Of a stretch of DNA of 64,000 nucleotides, positions 55,201 through 64,000 are shown piece by piece. How positions within the stretch are numbered: position 1 is the first letter of the stretch; each line of letters starts with the position of its first letter. This DNA is from Tribonema minus. Its lineage: Eukaryota > Sar > Xanthophyceae > Tribonematales > Tribonemataceae. The notes below the pieces were generated by a model. It saw only the letters and a program-made list of their open reading frames with translations, was not told the origin of the DNA and ran no database searches. The stretch spans positions 558,001 to 622,000 of the forward strand of contig JAFCMP010000501.1 in NCBI GenBank assembly GCA_017506865.1, written 5' to 3'. Made by a program: the position numbers and the translations under genes.

Positions 55201-56963
55201 CGAACTGAGCAAGGTGTGTAAAAGTCGCCTTTGTTGTGAATTGAAAGCACCACACATTGCGGTGATGTCCGCAGCTGTCACCCCCGCCAAGCCGTTGCCA
55301 AACTGCATTTTTGCACCTGAAGTAAGTTGCTGTGGCAGGAGCGCGTGCTCAAAGACTGGTGAGCAGCAGATCAAGCAAAACTATGAGCCAGCAGGTGAGC
55401 ATGATATGCCACCAATGTTTGCTTTGGGTTCGCAACAACGCCTGAGACGTAACGTGTGGTGTACACTACCTCTGATCCTAGCCCTAGTCCTGCATGTTCG
55501 CCATGGCAGCAAAAAGACGCTGAAGGAGCGCACCTACATGACACTTTAGGGTAACATTGACGGTCAGAATGAATCATGAAATTCGATGAAGTACACCATT
55601 GTCTGTCCTGCACTCACCCTTGCATACGCCTTAGACAGCTGCGCCTCCTTAAAGTCCACCTTGCTGAAGTTAGCCTCCGAAGCTATAACGCCAGAGAGGT
55701 CGCTCAACGCCGCGCTCTTCCCACTGCAGCGCGCACAGAAGCAAACCACCAACACAGCTGGGCACACTGGCACTGTCGCTGCAATGCATTTTGGAATCAC
55801 TGCTGTCAAGTGTTGTGACAATGATGCTGGCAGCAGTCATCATCAGCACACAGGACTCTCTTTTGAAGAATCAGCACACAAGACCCCCTTTCAAGAAAAA
55901 GCGCAGACGTTGATATTACCTCAACTTTACAATATTATCAGCTGTGGGGTGTTAGAGACGTCATCAATGCAGGAATATACTACGTTTTGGCCTGCTACAT
56001 CTGGCAAGCGCCGCGCAGCAGCATACTCGCAAGCTTTGATTGGCATAAACCACATCACCTTGGCCTGAGCCTTGCAGGCGAGCCATACGGCAAAGTTGTT
56101 GAACTGCGCAAGCTGAAATCAAGAATGCCGTCATGAAAAGTCTTGGGATACAACATGGATGGTATCACCAGGAATGGACAACAACTAAATTTGCTATTGC
56201 AAACGCTTTGAAGTAAGCTGGCAAAGGATGCACCTCTGTATGCATTTGATTGCAGCAACAATCAGTGCTTGAGACGAAAATAAACCGCATGCAAAGCTCA
56301 GAAAACTTCACTGCGTTCCTCGGTACGTTGATTACACGAAACTCGGAGGTTGAAGCAATTTATCGAATCAACCTTGACGACAACAGGTGATTATTTGTAA
56401 TTCCGAGACACTAACCTCATGTCGCACATCCGCAGATCGAATAGCTTCTCCCGCGCTGCGTTTGCCTGTCCCATGCTGCTGCTCTTGAACGTGCACCTGC
56501 GATGGAAACGACACGTGTGCTCACCGACTCTGCCGCGACAAAAAGCTGACTCTGCCCATAGAACGCTGCACAGCACACGCGCAATGCGCAGCAGCACCAG
56601 ATCCTGCTACATGGTGACTTCAGATCAGATATTTTCCACGTTGCGGGTCCCAAGCACCGCAGCAGGCAGGCGCAACCAATGCTTGTTCTGATGTCATGCT
56701 GTGCCCACGCACCTGTCCTTCTCTGAGTAGTTGATTGGCGGCAGCGCGAACTTGCCGGTGGATCCATCTGCAAGCGCAAGCTCTGCCCCTCCCAGCAGCG
56801 AAATGCCAGCCAGCACCGCGGCCACCGTGCGGCTGAAGGGCGAGGCCCCTCCCTCCGCCTTCATCATGACGCTGGTTATTGCAGTTGGGCGTGCAGGTTG
56901 CGTGGGCGCGATGAAACATGCCACACAGGGCAGCACCGCCAGTAATACCGCCGCCCGCGTCAT
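52297..56963 (-). CDS. thylakoid-lumen pentapeptide-repeat protein
   Basis: Six exons fit in phase: 56963-56713, 56496-56416, 55723-55618, 53757-53668, 53041-52991, 52416-52297. The product is 232 aa. The N-terminus is tripartite: a signal peptide (MTRAAVLLAVLPCVAC) followed by Phe17 (FIAPTQPARP), a basic transit region, and a second hydrophobic segment AAVLAGISLLGGAELALA with a cleavage site before Asp66. That is what a lumen protein of a complex plastid needs. The mature part begins with INYSEKDRCTFKSSSMGQANAAREKL, shared with plant lumenal pentapeptide proteins. Next come loose five-residue repeats of the A(D/N)(L/F)xx type (LSDLSGVIASEANFSKVDFKEAQLSKA, FDGADFTNAIVDRVSFDGSSM, FVGADLENADFTEAAMGDFD) that form a right-handed beta-helix, ending at a Cys-containing tail. 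Exact role unknown. Photosystem-associated functions are assumed for relatives. Intron 3 (1.86 kb) holds the hAT-like element. Confidence 0.9.
53195..53266. repeat. two 36-bp tandem repeats in an intron
   Basis: Copies at 53195-53230 and 53231-53266, each agagcagtgtatcagtga(a/c)tgaccaactacgagcct, differing at one position. They lie in the intron between the fourth and fifth exons of the pentapeptide gene. Confidence 0.9.
54032..54777. mobile_element. non-autonomous hAT-like DNA transposon with 8-bp target duplication
   Basis: The element spans 54040-54769 (730 bp). It starts TAGGGTTGGCA and ends TGCCAACCCTA, perfect 11-bp terminal inverted repeats, with weaker inverted similarity further in (ca-ttGCGTA against the inverse of TACGCacatg). 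It is flanked by an exact 8-bp direct repeat CCTATAGC at 54032-54039 and 54770-54777. Eight-base target duplications and ends of the form (C/T)AGGGxTGGCA are hallmarks of the hAT superfamily. Both subterminal regions (54050-54140 and 54665-54745) are packed with CGTATA/TATACG units, which could be transposase-binding arrays. The interior has only short ORFs and no transposase domain, so it depends on a transposase elsewhere. It sits in intron 3 of the pentapeptide gene and leaves splice sites untouched. The perfect ends and target duplication indicate a recent insertion. Confidence 0.88.
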
Positions 56964-57233
56964 TGCACTATCGCTGGTGATCTCAGAGAGCTTGCAAGTA
57001 ACTACATAAGCACAGGATGTGCACTTTTTGAGGGTAGGTATCGTGCACGAAACGGAAAAGTGCTGAGAGAAGAGTTGCACGTAAGCAGCGCAGCATGGTT
57101 CTTGGTGCAATCTCGCCCCGCTGCATTCAAAACCTCCTATTGCCTGATTCTTACGCATTCATCGCCCTTGTACCTACATAGCATCTGAGGAGACCAAATT
57201 CAACCTAGGATCCAACCAGGATTCGCTGACATC
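56964..57233. promoter_or_regulatory. divergent promoter region, pentapeptide / WD40 genes
   Basis: 270 bp separate the start codons. Only a weak motif copy is seen (aaattcaacc at about 57196-57205). Both leaders must lie here. Confidence 0.45.
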
Positions 57234-60200
57234 ATGTTCGGCACGTTGAAGCATGAAGCCCAGTTGGCGATGGATGGCGACGATGTTGCATCCGCTCAGG
57301 GCTCTGGAGCCGGGTCTCTGGAGAGCTCGCAGCTTTCTATCGATTTTTCAATCCAGAGGAAGAAGGTGCGCCATGCTCATGCATCATCATCACGGATCCG
57401 CGATCATGGCATCAGCATCACCGAATGACTTTGTATACACTTGGATGTCCATCAGATCAGAACGTTTTAAAATATACTTGCAGAGGCGCGCTCTAGGCAT
57501 TTTCACAGAGGCCAACATGCCTGCGAAACCTGATTACGGTGAATGCGTATGTTACGATGTGCACTTTTTCAAGTGATTGTGAGTGTGTGACTTATACACT
57601 GCTGCATCTGCCTCAACAGGTCTCGAGGCTGCAGAAGAAGGCACGCGTGGCGCACACCTTGGATGTGGTGGGACACTACCAGAGGACCAAAGCGCGGGCC
57701 AGGCTGGAGCTGGAGGCTGTAGCAGTGCAGAGGAGGAAGGCAATCAGTGATGGTGATTATCATCATGTCCTGCTGTACAAATTACGCTTCACATCATGGA
57801 GATGACATTCTCCAAGTGTCAAACACCTCACTTCAGCGAAGCCTCCTACAGTGGATCTTTTCACTCTTTACCTGCTAACGAATCTGTCGCCCATATAAGC
57901 TATGTTAAAGCGGGGGGAACACTGGCCATGTCAACAGACAAAGTGCAAGCACGCTGCCAGCAGCTGCACACTCTCTTGATTCAGTGCACAATACCACTGT
58001 AACAGTCATGTTCTCAATGAGCCTTTGACATTGGGTCATAGACTTCCTTGCATGTTTTTCAAACTCAGCATTTTTCTGATTGCTTGCCTCTGCAGCAAGG
58101 GAGGCACTGGAGCGGCAGAAGATGCTGGCAGAAGAGAAGCGCACGTGGGACGCCTATGAGCTCAATGCCCGCAACTACGCCAGGCTGGTGGGTGAAGTTG
58201 ATCATTTCAGGCTCAGAGTCTGATGCTGTAGAGTATAGCATAGAGCACGTGTATGACAAAAGTGGAACAGTGCATGCGTTCAACGCTTGCAATGAGGCGA
58301 GGCTGGTGAGTCATTTTCACCACCTCAAGAAACTGGTTACAGATGTCTACTTTGTGAAAATACTCAAGGCTCCCTTCATTGGCACACACCAAATTTCAGA
58401 GCAAAAATGGCATTGTTGAAGTTTGTGATTTCGTCCTGCTGCGTGCAAATACCAAGGCTGTACGTTGCTTTCCATGGCTGACAATGCTGGCCAGGTGCGA
58501 CTGGCGCATGAAGAAAAGGAGCAGAAGGAGATGGCCGCAGCTGCTGCAGCACGAGAGGAGCAGCTTCAGCAAGAGGAGGGCATCCTGTTTGAGAATGGCA
58601 TCGCTGTAGGCAACCGTCGTTGGAAGAACAGTCCTGAGCTGAAGACAGCTTTGCACGCGCACACAGAGCCGGTACGTCAGCTCACACAATGCTTGACATT
58701 CATGACCAAGTCAGAGCACATCATCAACATGCATAGTATGCGATGGTGGAAGGTGCAACATGAAAACATACCTTGACCACTGTGCTCAATGAGCCCTTCC
58801 TGGGCCGCTTCTACATGGGGAAAAGTCCGCTGTGAATCCGGAGCCATCTTCAACGACAGCAACTTCACAATCAACTTTAAGTGTGGACATAGTATAGCGA
58901 GCGTCCGCAGTACTCAGTGCTGGACCTCTTTTGTTGCATGGTGGCCACTGCCTTGTCGTTTCAATGTTGAGAAGGAAGTTGTTCTACTGCAAACCGGATG
59001 TTTGCACATCGGTAGTGGCGTGCAGCGCCTGTAGCAAGAAAGTTGACCAATGCAGCAGCGCCGTTGGAATGCCGTTTATGGTCGGAAGAAGAGACCAGCT
59101 GGCAGATGCATTGCTGATGGCCATTTCCGGTTCAACAACAATCTGGACACATTACACTCAACGTTCAAAGCGCCCTGTCAGCCATATCGCCCTGTTAGCC
59201 ATTGAGTATCATCTGATCATGTCAGGTTGATCTGGTTGTTGAGCGTACAGATCTCCTGAGGGCAGAAGAAGCTGCTGAGCCGACGCTACTTTTCCTTGTC
59301 CATGGCCTCTGAAGTACATGATGTGGTGCTATGCATCACTGTGGAAACTGTCATTGCTGCTGCTGAACCCGAACTCTTACGCACTGCATGCCTATCATCA
59401 TTCCGAATGCTAGCTACTTGTATCATCCAGCGCCTCGCACACTGGCATTGCAGCAAGGGTCTGCCTGCGCCGCCGACAGTTCCTCATAGCACAAAACTAA
59501 CAAATGTCGCCATCACCTGTGTGATCACTGTGTGCCGCAGGTACTGGCGATTGCGGTCAGCAGCTGCCTGCGCTACATAGCCTCTGCCAGCGCCGACCAC
59601 TGTGTCAAGCTCTGGGACATGAAACCACGCGAGACCGGATGTGGTGACGCAGTCTCAGCCGCGCCACAGTCGACCAAGACAGAGGTGTGTGTGTACATAA
59701 TGAAGTTGTGAGTACAGCATGGGGAGAGTCGGGTGATGATGGTCATTTGATCACTGTTGCAGTGCTCTTCACAATAAACCTTCTCGGTCTGCCGCCGAAT
59801 TTGGATGCGACTTGGTGTGTATGCATGTACTTCAAGAAGCATGTCAATGTGCCTGCTTGAAGTGTGATTGGGCATTCTCCTCCATCGCGGCTTCACCCAA
59901 CACTCCAATGCATGAAACACAAAAAGCGGGCTAAATCGTAGACTGCATACTCGTCAGTGCAGGTTGCAAGCTCAAGTAGTGATGGCGGCAGTGGCAGCAC
60001 CTCCACGCAATCTTGGCAGGACTTCTGTGCGCCATCATGCTTCTTTGACATATTTAGTGTTGAGGCTTACTCGTAGGAAGTGATACTGACTGGCATCCTG
60101 TTGCACTCACAGTGCTCGCAGTACTCACAGTGCGCTTCTTCTGCGTGATCTCATCGTCGCTGCACTGTGACGTGGCACAAATCAGTGCGGGCACCTACTG

Positions 60201-62974
60201 CACTTTTTGTTGGACTAAAGCTGACCTCTCTCAACATAATTATATGGCAGTGCTCATCAGCCATACGCTTTGAGCGCTGCTGGCACACCAATAGCGTACA
60301 TAGCCACAAAACAGTGCCCGCCCCCTGCCAACCCCCTCCCCTCCCGGGCCGTCACCCCTCTACCCCCAAACGTGGCCTCAGCAAAACACGAGAGTTGAGC
60401 ATTCACGTTCCCCCCTTTTCTCCGTCATGCAGCAGCGACCCGCAAGCGCCCCGCGCCGCGCCCCCCCCCTCCCCCAGCTGTCAGCGCTCAACTGGGACTG
60501 CGTGGCAGTGCTCGCCGGCCACACGCGCGCCGTGCACGACGTCGCCTTCGCCCCCCACTTCTCCCTCCACCACCGCCCCCGGGGCGCCGCCGCATACCGT
60601 TACGGCGACCCCCCACGACTGGATCACACGGTTGTAACCGCCGGAGGGTGCGGCAGGGTCCTCGTGTGGGACCTGAGCATCAGCGCGCGGCGGCCGCGGC
60701 ACGCGCTTGATGCACACCCGCACGCGGTGGCGCGCGCAATTGCATTTTCGCGCGATGGCGCGAGGCTGGTGACGGGGGGGGGGGATGGTGCCGTGAGGCT
60801 GTGGGACGTGGCGGGGGGGTACTTGCTGTTTGAGTACCGGGCGGGGGGGGTGAGCGCTGCTGTCGCGGCGGCAGCGGTGATGAGCGTCGTGTTCAGCCCC
60901 AGCGGCAGGTGGGTGTAGCGCCGGATCTTGAAGTTATTGAGGAGTTCGTTTCTGGGATGAGATGGTGCGTTAGGATTGTGACGCTGCGCTCGTGAAGCGT
61001 GGACGCCATGCAGAGCACTGCTCTTCTGTCGGCAAGAAAGTGAGGCGTGGCCAGTTACTGTTACAGGTGTGGTATGTACTTTTGGGGCACATACCTGATG
61101 CTAGCTCAATGCGCAGGCAACCACTGCACCAGGTTGGTAGCCATGTGTGACTACGACATGCATACTCATGTACTCAGTCACTCACTCACTCGCAAATGTG
61201 ATTGCTGAGCAGTGCGCACCCCCAGGACTCCCCGTGCTGAGCACATGTGCCCCCACCATTGCACCATAGAGGTGCAGTATACATATGTGTAGTTGCCGCT
61301 GTCATGCACTGCTGCTCTCAAGAAACAAGCATCTGTCGTATTCGTACCTAATCTGCATATTTACACACCATACTGCCATAGGCACTGGCACCAGTCAGCT
61401 GTGGCAACGCTCAACGCTTTCACTACGACACCAATTCAGGCAACTGGCGTGCATCAAACTTCAAGCATACTTTACGTACACCGCCAGTCATTCATGACAC
61501 GTGCACACCCCGCTCTTGTCAGATACATTGGTGAATCTCGCATTTAACACCCTACTGCTACAGGCTCTCGCAACAGTCACCTGTGGTAGCGCTCACCGAT
61601 TACTATGATGCCATTTCAAGCCAGCTCGCATGTGTCACATACTACATGCACACTGCTAGTCGTTCATGACACATGCACACCCCGTACGATTTTCAGGTAT
61701 ATAGCCAGCTGCAGCGACCTGGACGACAGCGCCATCCGCATATGGTGGGCACACATGCCGCTGCCCAACGCGCGCGGCGCAGCACCCGCTCAGTCCCTGT
61801 GTCTACGGCTCAGGTGGTCCACAAGTGGCCTGGTCAAGCGCATCAAGGCCATGCTGGGGCCTGAAACCGATGCGCTGTTTCTGACGACTCAGGTGCGTTG
61901 AGGTTCGCCGTGTCTGTCGCTACTGCGATGTTCGCTGCTGCTGTAAGGCCTAGAGTGATGTGTCTGTCTGGTCGGCATCGCTTGAGCAGATGCTGTTCTA
62001 GATGCTCGCACTCTGGTTGAGGGATGTCACAAACATACTTGTAATGTGCAGCGCCGAGCATTGATAGGGCCACACTCGGTCCTGAAGAGTGACATGCCTG
62101 CTGTTGCAGTTGTCACAGTACAACTCAGGTACAGCAGCCAGGCGTCATGGCTGGAGGTTGGCACAAAACACTGCCCAAGAACTGTGCTGTACTCTGGCGG
62201 CTGACACAAAACACATAGAAGAAGCTGTGCCATTGACAATTGTGCACCATGCCTGCATAGCATACAGGAGTCGCTTCTTGCAAGCTTTGGGGGGATAGCA
62301 GGCAGAGTACAGACAACAGAGCAAGTGTCTCACTATAACACAGTGACTGATGTATTGTCGCTTGCTGGCTGCGGGGAAAAGGGGAACAAACGGCCAGGAG
62401 CTAGGGGCAAAACCACTTGGGTACCCCAACACCTCCTAATCCCCCCCCCCCCCTTTTTTCACCTGTACGCTACCCCCTCGGTGCACGAAGCGCAGGGTGG
62501 GTGGGCTTCCAACTGTGCCTACCAGCTATCGCCTCTACTGCAGCTGTGCCTAATACTCGTTGGCTGCCTGTCAGGCCGAGGTGTGATTTGGCACCTTGCC
62601 AACTTCCCGGGGGGGCTTGCATTCTACACCTAGTCTCCCATCGCACGAAGGTATTGTTCATTGGCACATCACAACATGTGATCGACTGGGCCAAAGTCTT
62701 TGATTGCACCCCTGCGCAGCCACTGGGCGTTGTCCGAGTGACAATGATGAAATGACGGGGGGTCGTGCAGGCTGGTCACGTCAGACTACACAGCCGACAT
62801 GTTGGCAGATCACCTAACCCTAGCTCAAAGCGTAACCGCACAGCTGAATCCTAACCTCCGCAATCAATACGCCCGCAGGAGACCAGCGAGAAGCGCGAGT
62901 CGAGTGATGAGTCTGAGAAAGAGTCTGTGCTGCCGCTGCGATCACCCACCGCCAGTAGACAGCTTAACAGCAAG
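57234..62974 (+). CDS. coiled-coil and WD40-repeat protein
   Basis: Eight exons fit in phase: 57234-57365, 57620-57746, 58096-58187, 58495-58671, 59541-59684, 60433-60908, 61697-61892, 62879-62974 (480 codons). A possible last exon at 63406-63522 ends GLARLQTVL-like in frame but overlaps the next start codon and is doubtful. Residues 1-150 are a charged helical region with Glu/Lys/Arg/Ala (REALERQKMLAEEKRTWDAY, HEEKEQKEMAAAAAAREEQ), likely coiled coil. WD40 repeats follow: LHAHTEPVLAIAVSSCLRY with ASADHCVKLWDM, VLAGHTRAVHDVAFAP with GRVLVWDL, ARAIAFSRDGARLVTGGGDG with AVRLWDV, and VVFSPSGRYIASCSD with AIRIWW. At least four blades are visible. The C-terminal part is Ser/Glu-rich (SEKRESSDESEKES). 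Such proteins are scaffolds and the partner is unknown. Exon 6 is very GC-rich with G and C runs. Confidence 0.8.
58160..58318. repeat. exon 3 3' end duplicated inside the next intron of the WD40 gene
   Basis: The end of exon 3 with its donor (58160-58193, reading LNARNYARL then GTGGGT) recurs 118 bp downstream in the intron (58278-58311, reading FNACNEARL then GTGAGT), matching at about 25 of 34 positions. Confidence 0.65.
62441..62453. repeat. C13 homopolymer in a WD40 gene intron
   Basis: Thirteen C followed by six T, in the intron between the exons ending at 61892 and starting at 62879. Confidence 0.85.
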
Positions 62975-62984
62975 GTGAGACAAA

Positions 62985-62998
62985 CCCTAACCCTAACC
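62985..62998. repeat. interstitial telomere-like CCCTAACCCTAACC
   Basis: Two units and a partial one of CCCTAA, about 10 bp beyond the donor of the exon ending at 62974, within the presumed intron. Confidence 0.8.
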
Positions 62999-63521
62999 TA
63001 GCTCCGAGACGACTGCTGCAGCCTCACAGTGCAGCACCTTCCATGTGCGATGACCGTGAAGCGCAGGTCAAAAGCTACTTCTATACTGTATACTTTGAAG
63101 TACATGTACATAAGCGGTGTTCTTCTTGTAACTGTCAACTGTTAGTGGATGGATGGCTTGTTGCTGCGTCAAGCAAGGGATTGCCAGCAAATCAGCAGAT
63201 GAAGTGCAGGATGTAAAATTATACCTTCCCTGCGCCTTTGTGGGAGAATGGATCGTCAGGCAGCAAGAAGGCATATATCAGAAGCCTCTCAAGGGCGACT
63301 GTGGTCTTCATGCAAACGGCGCATTCGGCTATGTGTAGGTAGCAGAATTGCATACTTGGAATCGCGTGATTTGCTCAATGTTTTGTGGTTGATAACAACT
63401 TGCAGGGTCTGAACTGTCAATTGAAAACTTGTGCCTTCCTGAAGCGCACTATTATGGCTTGGGACCCTACACCAGGACCATCAGTGCATCCCTTCCTCGC
63501 TCGATTGCAGACGGTTCTGTG

Positions 63522-64000
63522 ATGCTGCAGGCGGACCGCCTGCTGCTCCTGTCCCTCACACTTATTGCCTCATGTGGTGGCCCAGCAGACTCACAGAACA
63601 TAGATATTGCCACACGTCAGTGCTTGCCCCCTTTGGCTCCCTTTGGGACCGCCGATGGCACCAAACTTCAACTCCCACTACCATCCAACGTCACCGTTTC
63701 TGAGCCATTCATTATCTGTCGCGCGCGCAGAACCACCCCCACGGCACAAAGGCACTGTCCCCCAAATCCCCCCAGCGCGAGGCCATGCGCCCCCCCCTGG
63801 AAGACAAGGCATCCTCAGGGGGTTTCAGCATCGCCATCGTGACTGACGACGGCAGCGGCAAACCCATCAGCACCGACCAGTACCACAGGGAGAGCAAGCT
63901 GACCATTAAGCTCAGGGGCATGCACCGTTTCAAGGGGTTCTATCTGGGGGCAACGTGCACTAGAACGGGCGAAAAGGGTGCCAACCCTAAGGATGGGGGG
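63522..64000 (+). CDS. Reeler-like secreted protein, cut by the window edge
   Basis: From 63731 to the window edge one frame is fully open for 90 codons and contains GGFSIAIVTDDGSGKPISTD, then YHRESKLTIKLRG and HRFKGFYLGATCTRTGEKGA. The pattern of a (Y..)xLTIxLxG strand followed by FKGFxLxA is that of a Reeler domain, an extracellular beta-sandwich also found in DOMON/cytochrome b561 and defence-protein families. Just upstream, ATG 63522 opens a frame with a good signal peptide (MLQADRLLLLSLTLIASCGG). The two parts are in different frames, and a cgcgcgcag acceptor precedes 63731. No donor of suitable phase and distance is convincing, as the best would leave an intron of only about 40 bp. So the join is unresolved and the start may be elsewhere. 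Partial at the 3' end. Confidence 0.5.

Noticed and set aside
56073..56117. possible pentapeptide-gene exon (AQFNNFAVWLACK)
   Set aside because: Its phase does not match the neighbouring exons, and the direct join from 56416 to 55723 gives the expected continuous protein.
59227..59313. possible extra WD40-gene exon (VDLVVERTDLLRAEEAAEP)
   Set aside because: It has an acceptor-like CAG but no donor in phase, and the exons ending at 58671 and starting at 59541 join directly into a continuous WD40 repeat (HTEPVLAIAVSS).
63979..63989. TGCCAACCCTA, identical to the hAT-like terminal repeat
   Set aside because: It lies within the open frame of the Reeler-like gene (GANPKD) and has no partner end or target duplication in the window. 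Chance match.
1..64000. CRISPR arrays, bacterial operons or phage-like modules
   Set aside because: No regularly spaced repeats with unique spacers and no ribosome-binding-site gene chains. Introns, presequences and gene spacing are eukaryotic.

Overview
This is nuclear DNA of a photosynthetic eukaryote, most likely an ochrophyte (stramenopile) alga with a red-type secondary plastid. Genes are cut into several exons by spliceosomal introns (almost all GT-AG, one GC-AG). Two plastid proteins, glutamate-1-semialdehyde aminomutase and a thylakoid-lumen pentapeptide protein, start with a signal peptide followed by a Phe near the predicted cleavage site, as in red-lineage complex plastids. A xanthophyte or brown-algal relative would fit, but I cannot prove the species. 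Exon models below were built by hand from splice sites, reading phase and family motifs. Single ORFs rarely equal genes here.

Layout. 1-2.5 kb: the tail of an unseen gene, then noncoding DNA. 2.5-4.0 kb (+): an ankyrin-repeat gene with a frame break and an in-frame stop. 6.4-9.2 kb: divergent pair of plastid GSA aminomutase (-) and a TAF8-like TFIID subunit (+). 11.0-14.9 kb (-): secreted APP1-type (DUF2183) phosphatase. 15.9-21.4 kb (-): putative NPPY methyltransferase, divergent from an SMC-family ATPase at 21.6-28.0 kb (+). 29.3-31.4 kb (+): mitochondrial acyl carrier protein. 32.8-36.4 kb (+): tandem duplication of an unrecognised gene, each copy damaged differently. 38.0-42.2 kb (-): secreted GH26-type glycoside hydrolase. 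43.4-47.0 kb (-): Spinster-like MFS transporter, divergent from an RS-rich RanBP2-type zinc-finger protein at 47.3-48.2 kb (+). 49.2-50.5 kb (+): secreted Ser/Pro-rich protein. 52.3-57.0 kb (-): thylakoid-lumen pentapeptide-repeat protein with a 730-bp hAT-like element in an intron, divergent from a coiled-coil/WD40 gene at 57.2-63 kb (+). 63.5-64.0 kb (+): a Reeler-like gene cut by the window edge.

The genes are ordinary housekeeping, plastid, chromatin and secretory functions with no shared pathway. I see no operon-like or defence-type system. The most notable items are the hAT-like element with an exact 8-bp target duplication, the tandem pair of decaying orphan genes, the methyltransferase with a long basic N-terminal extension, the divergent SMC, a recurrent TTGAAGTT/AACTTCAA motif near gene starts, four closely spaced divergent gene pairs, and two introns that each carry a degraded copy of the upstream exon's 3' end.
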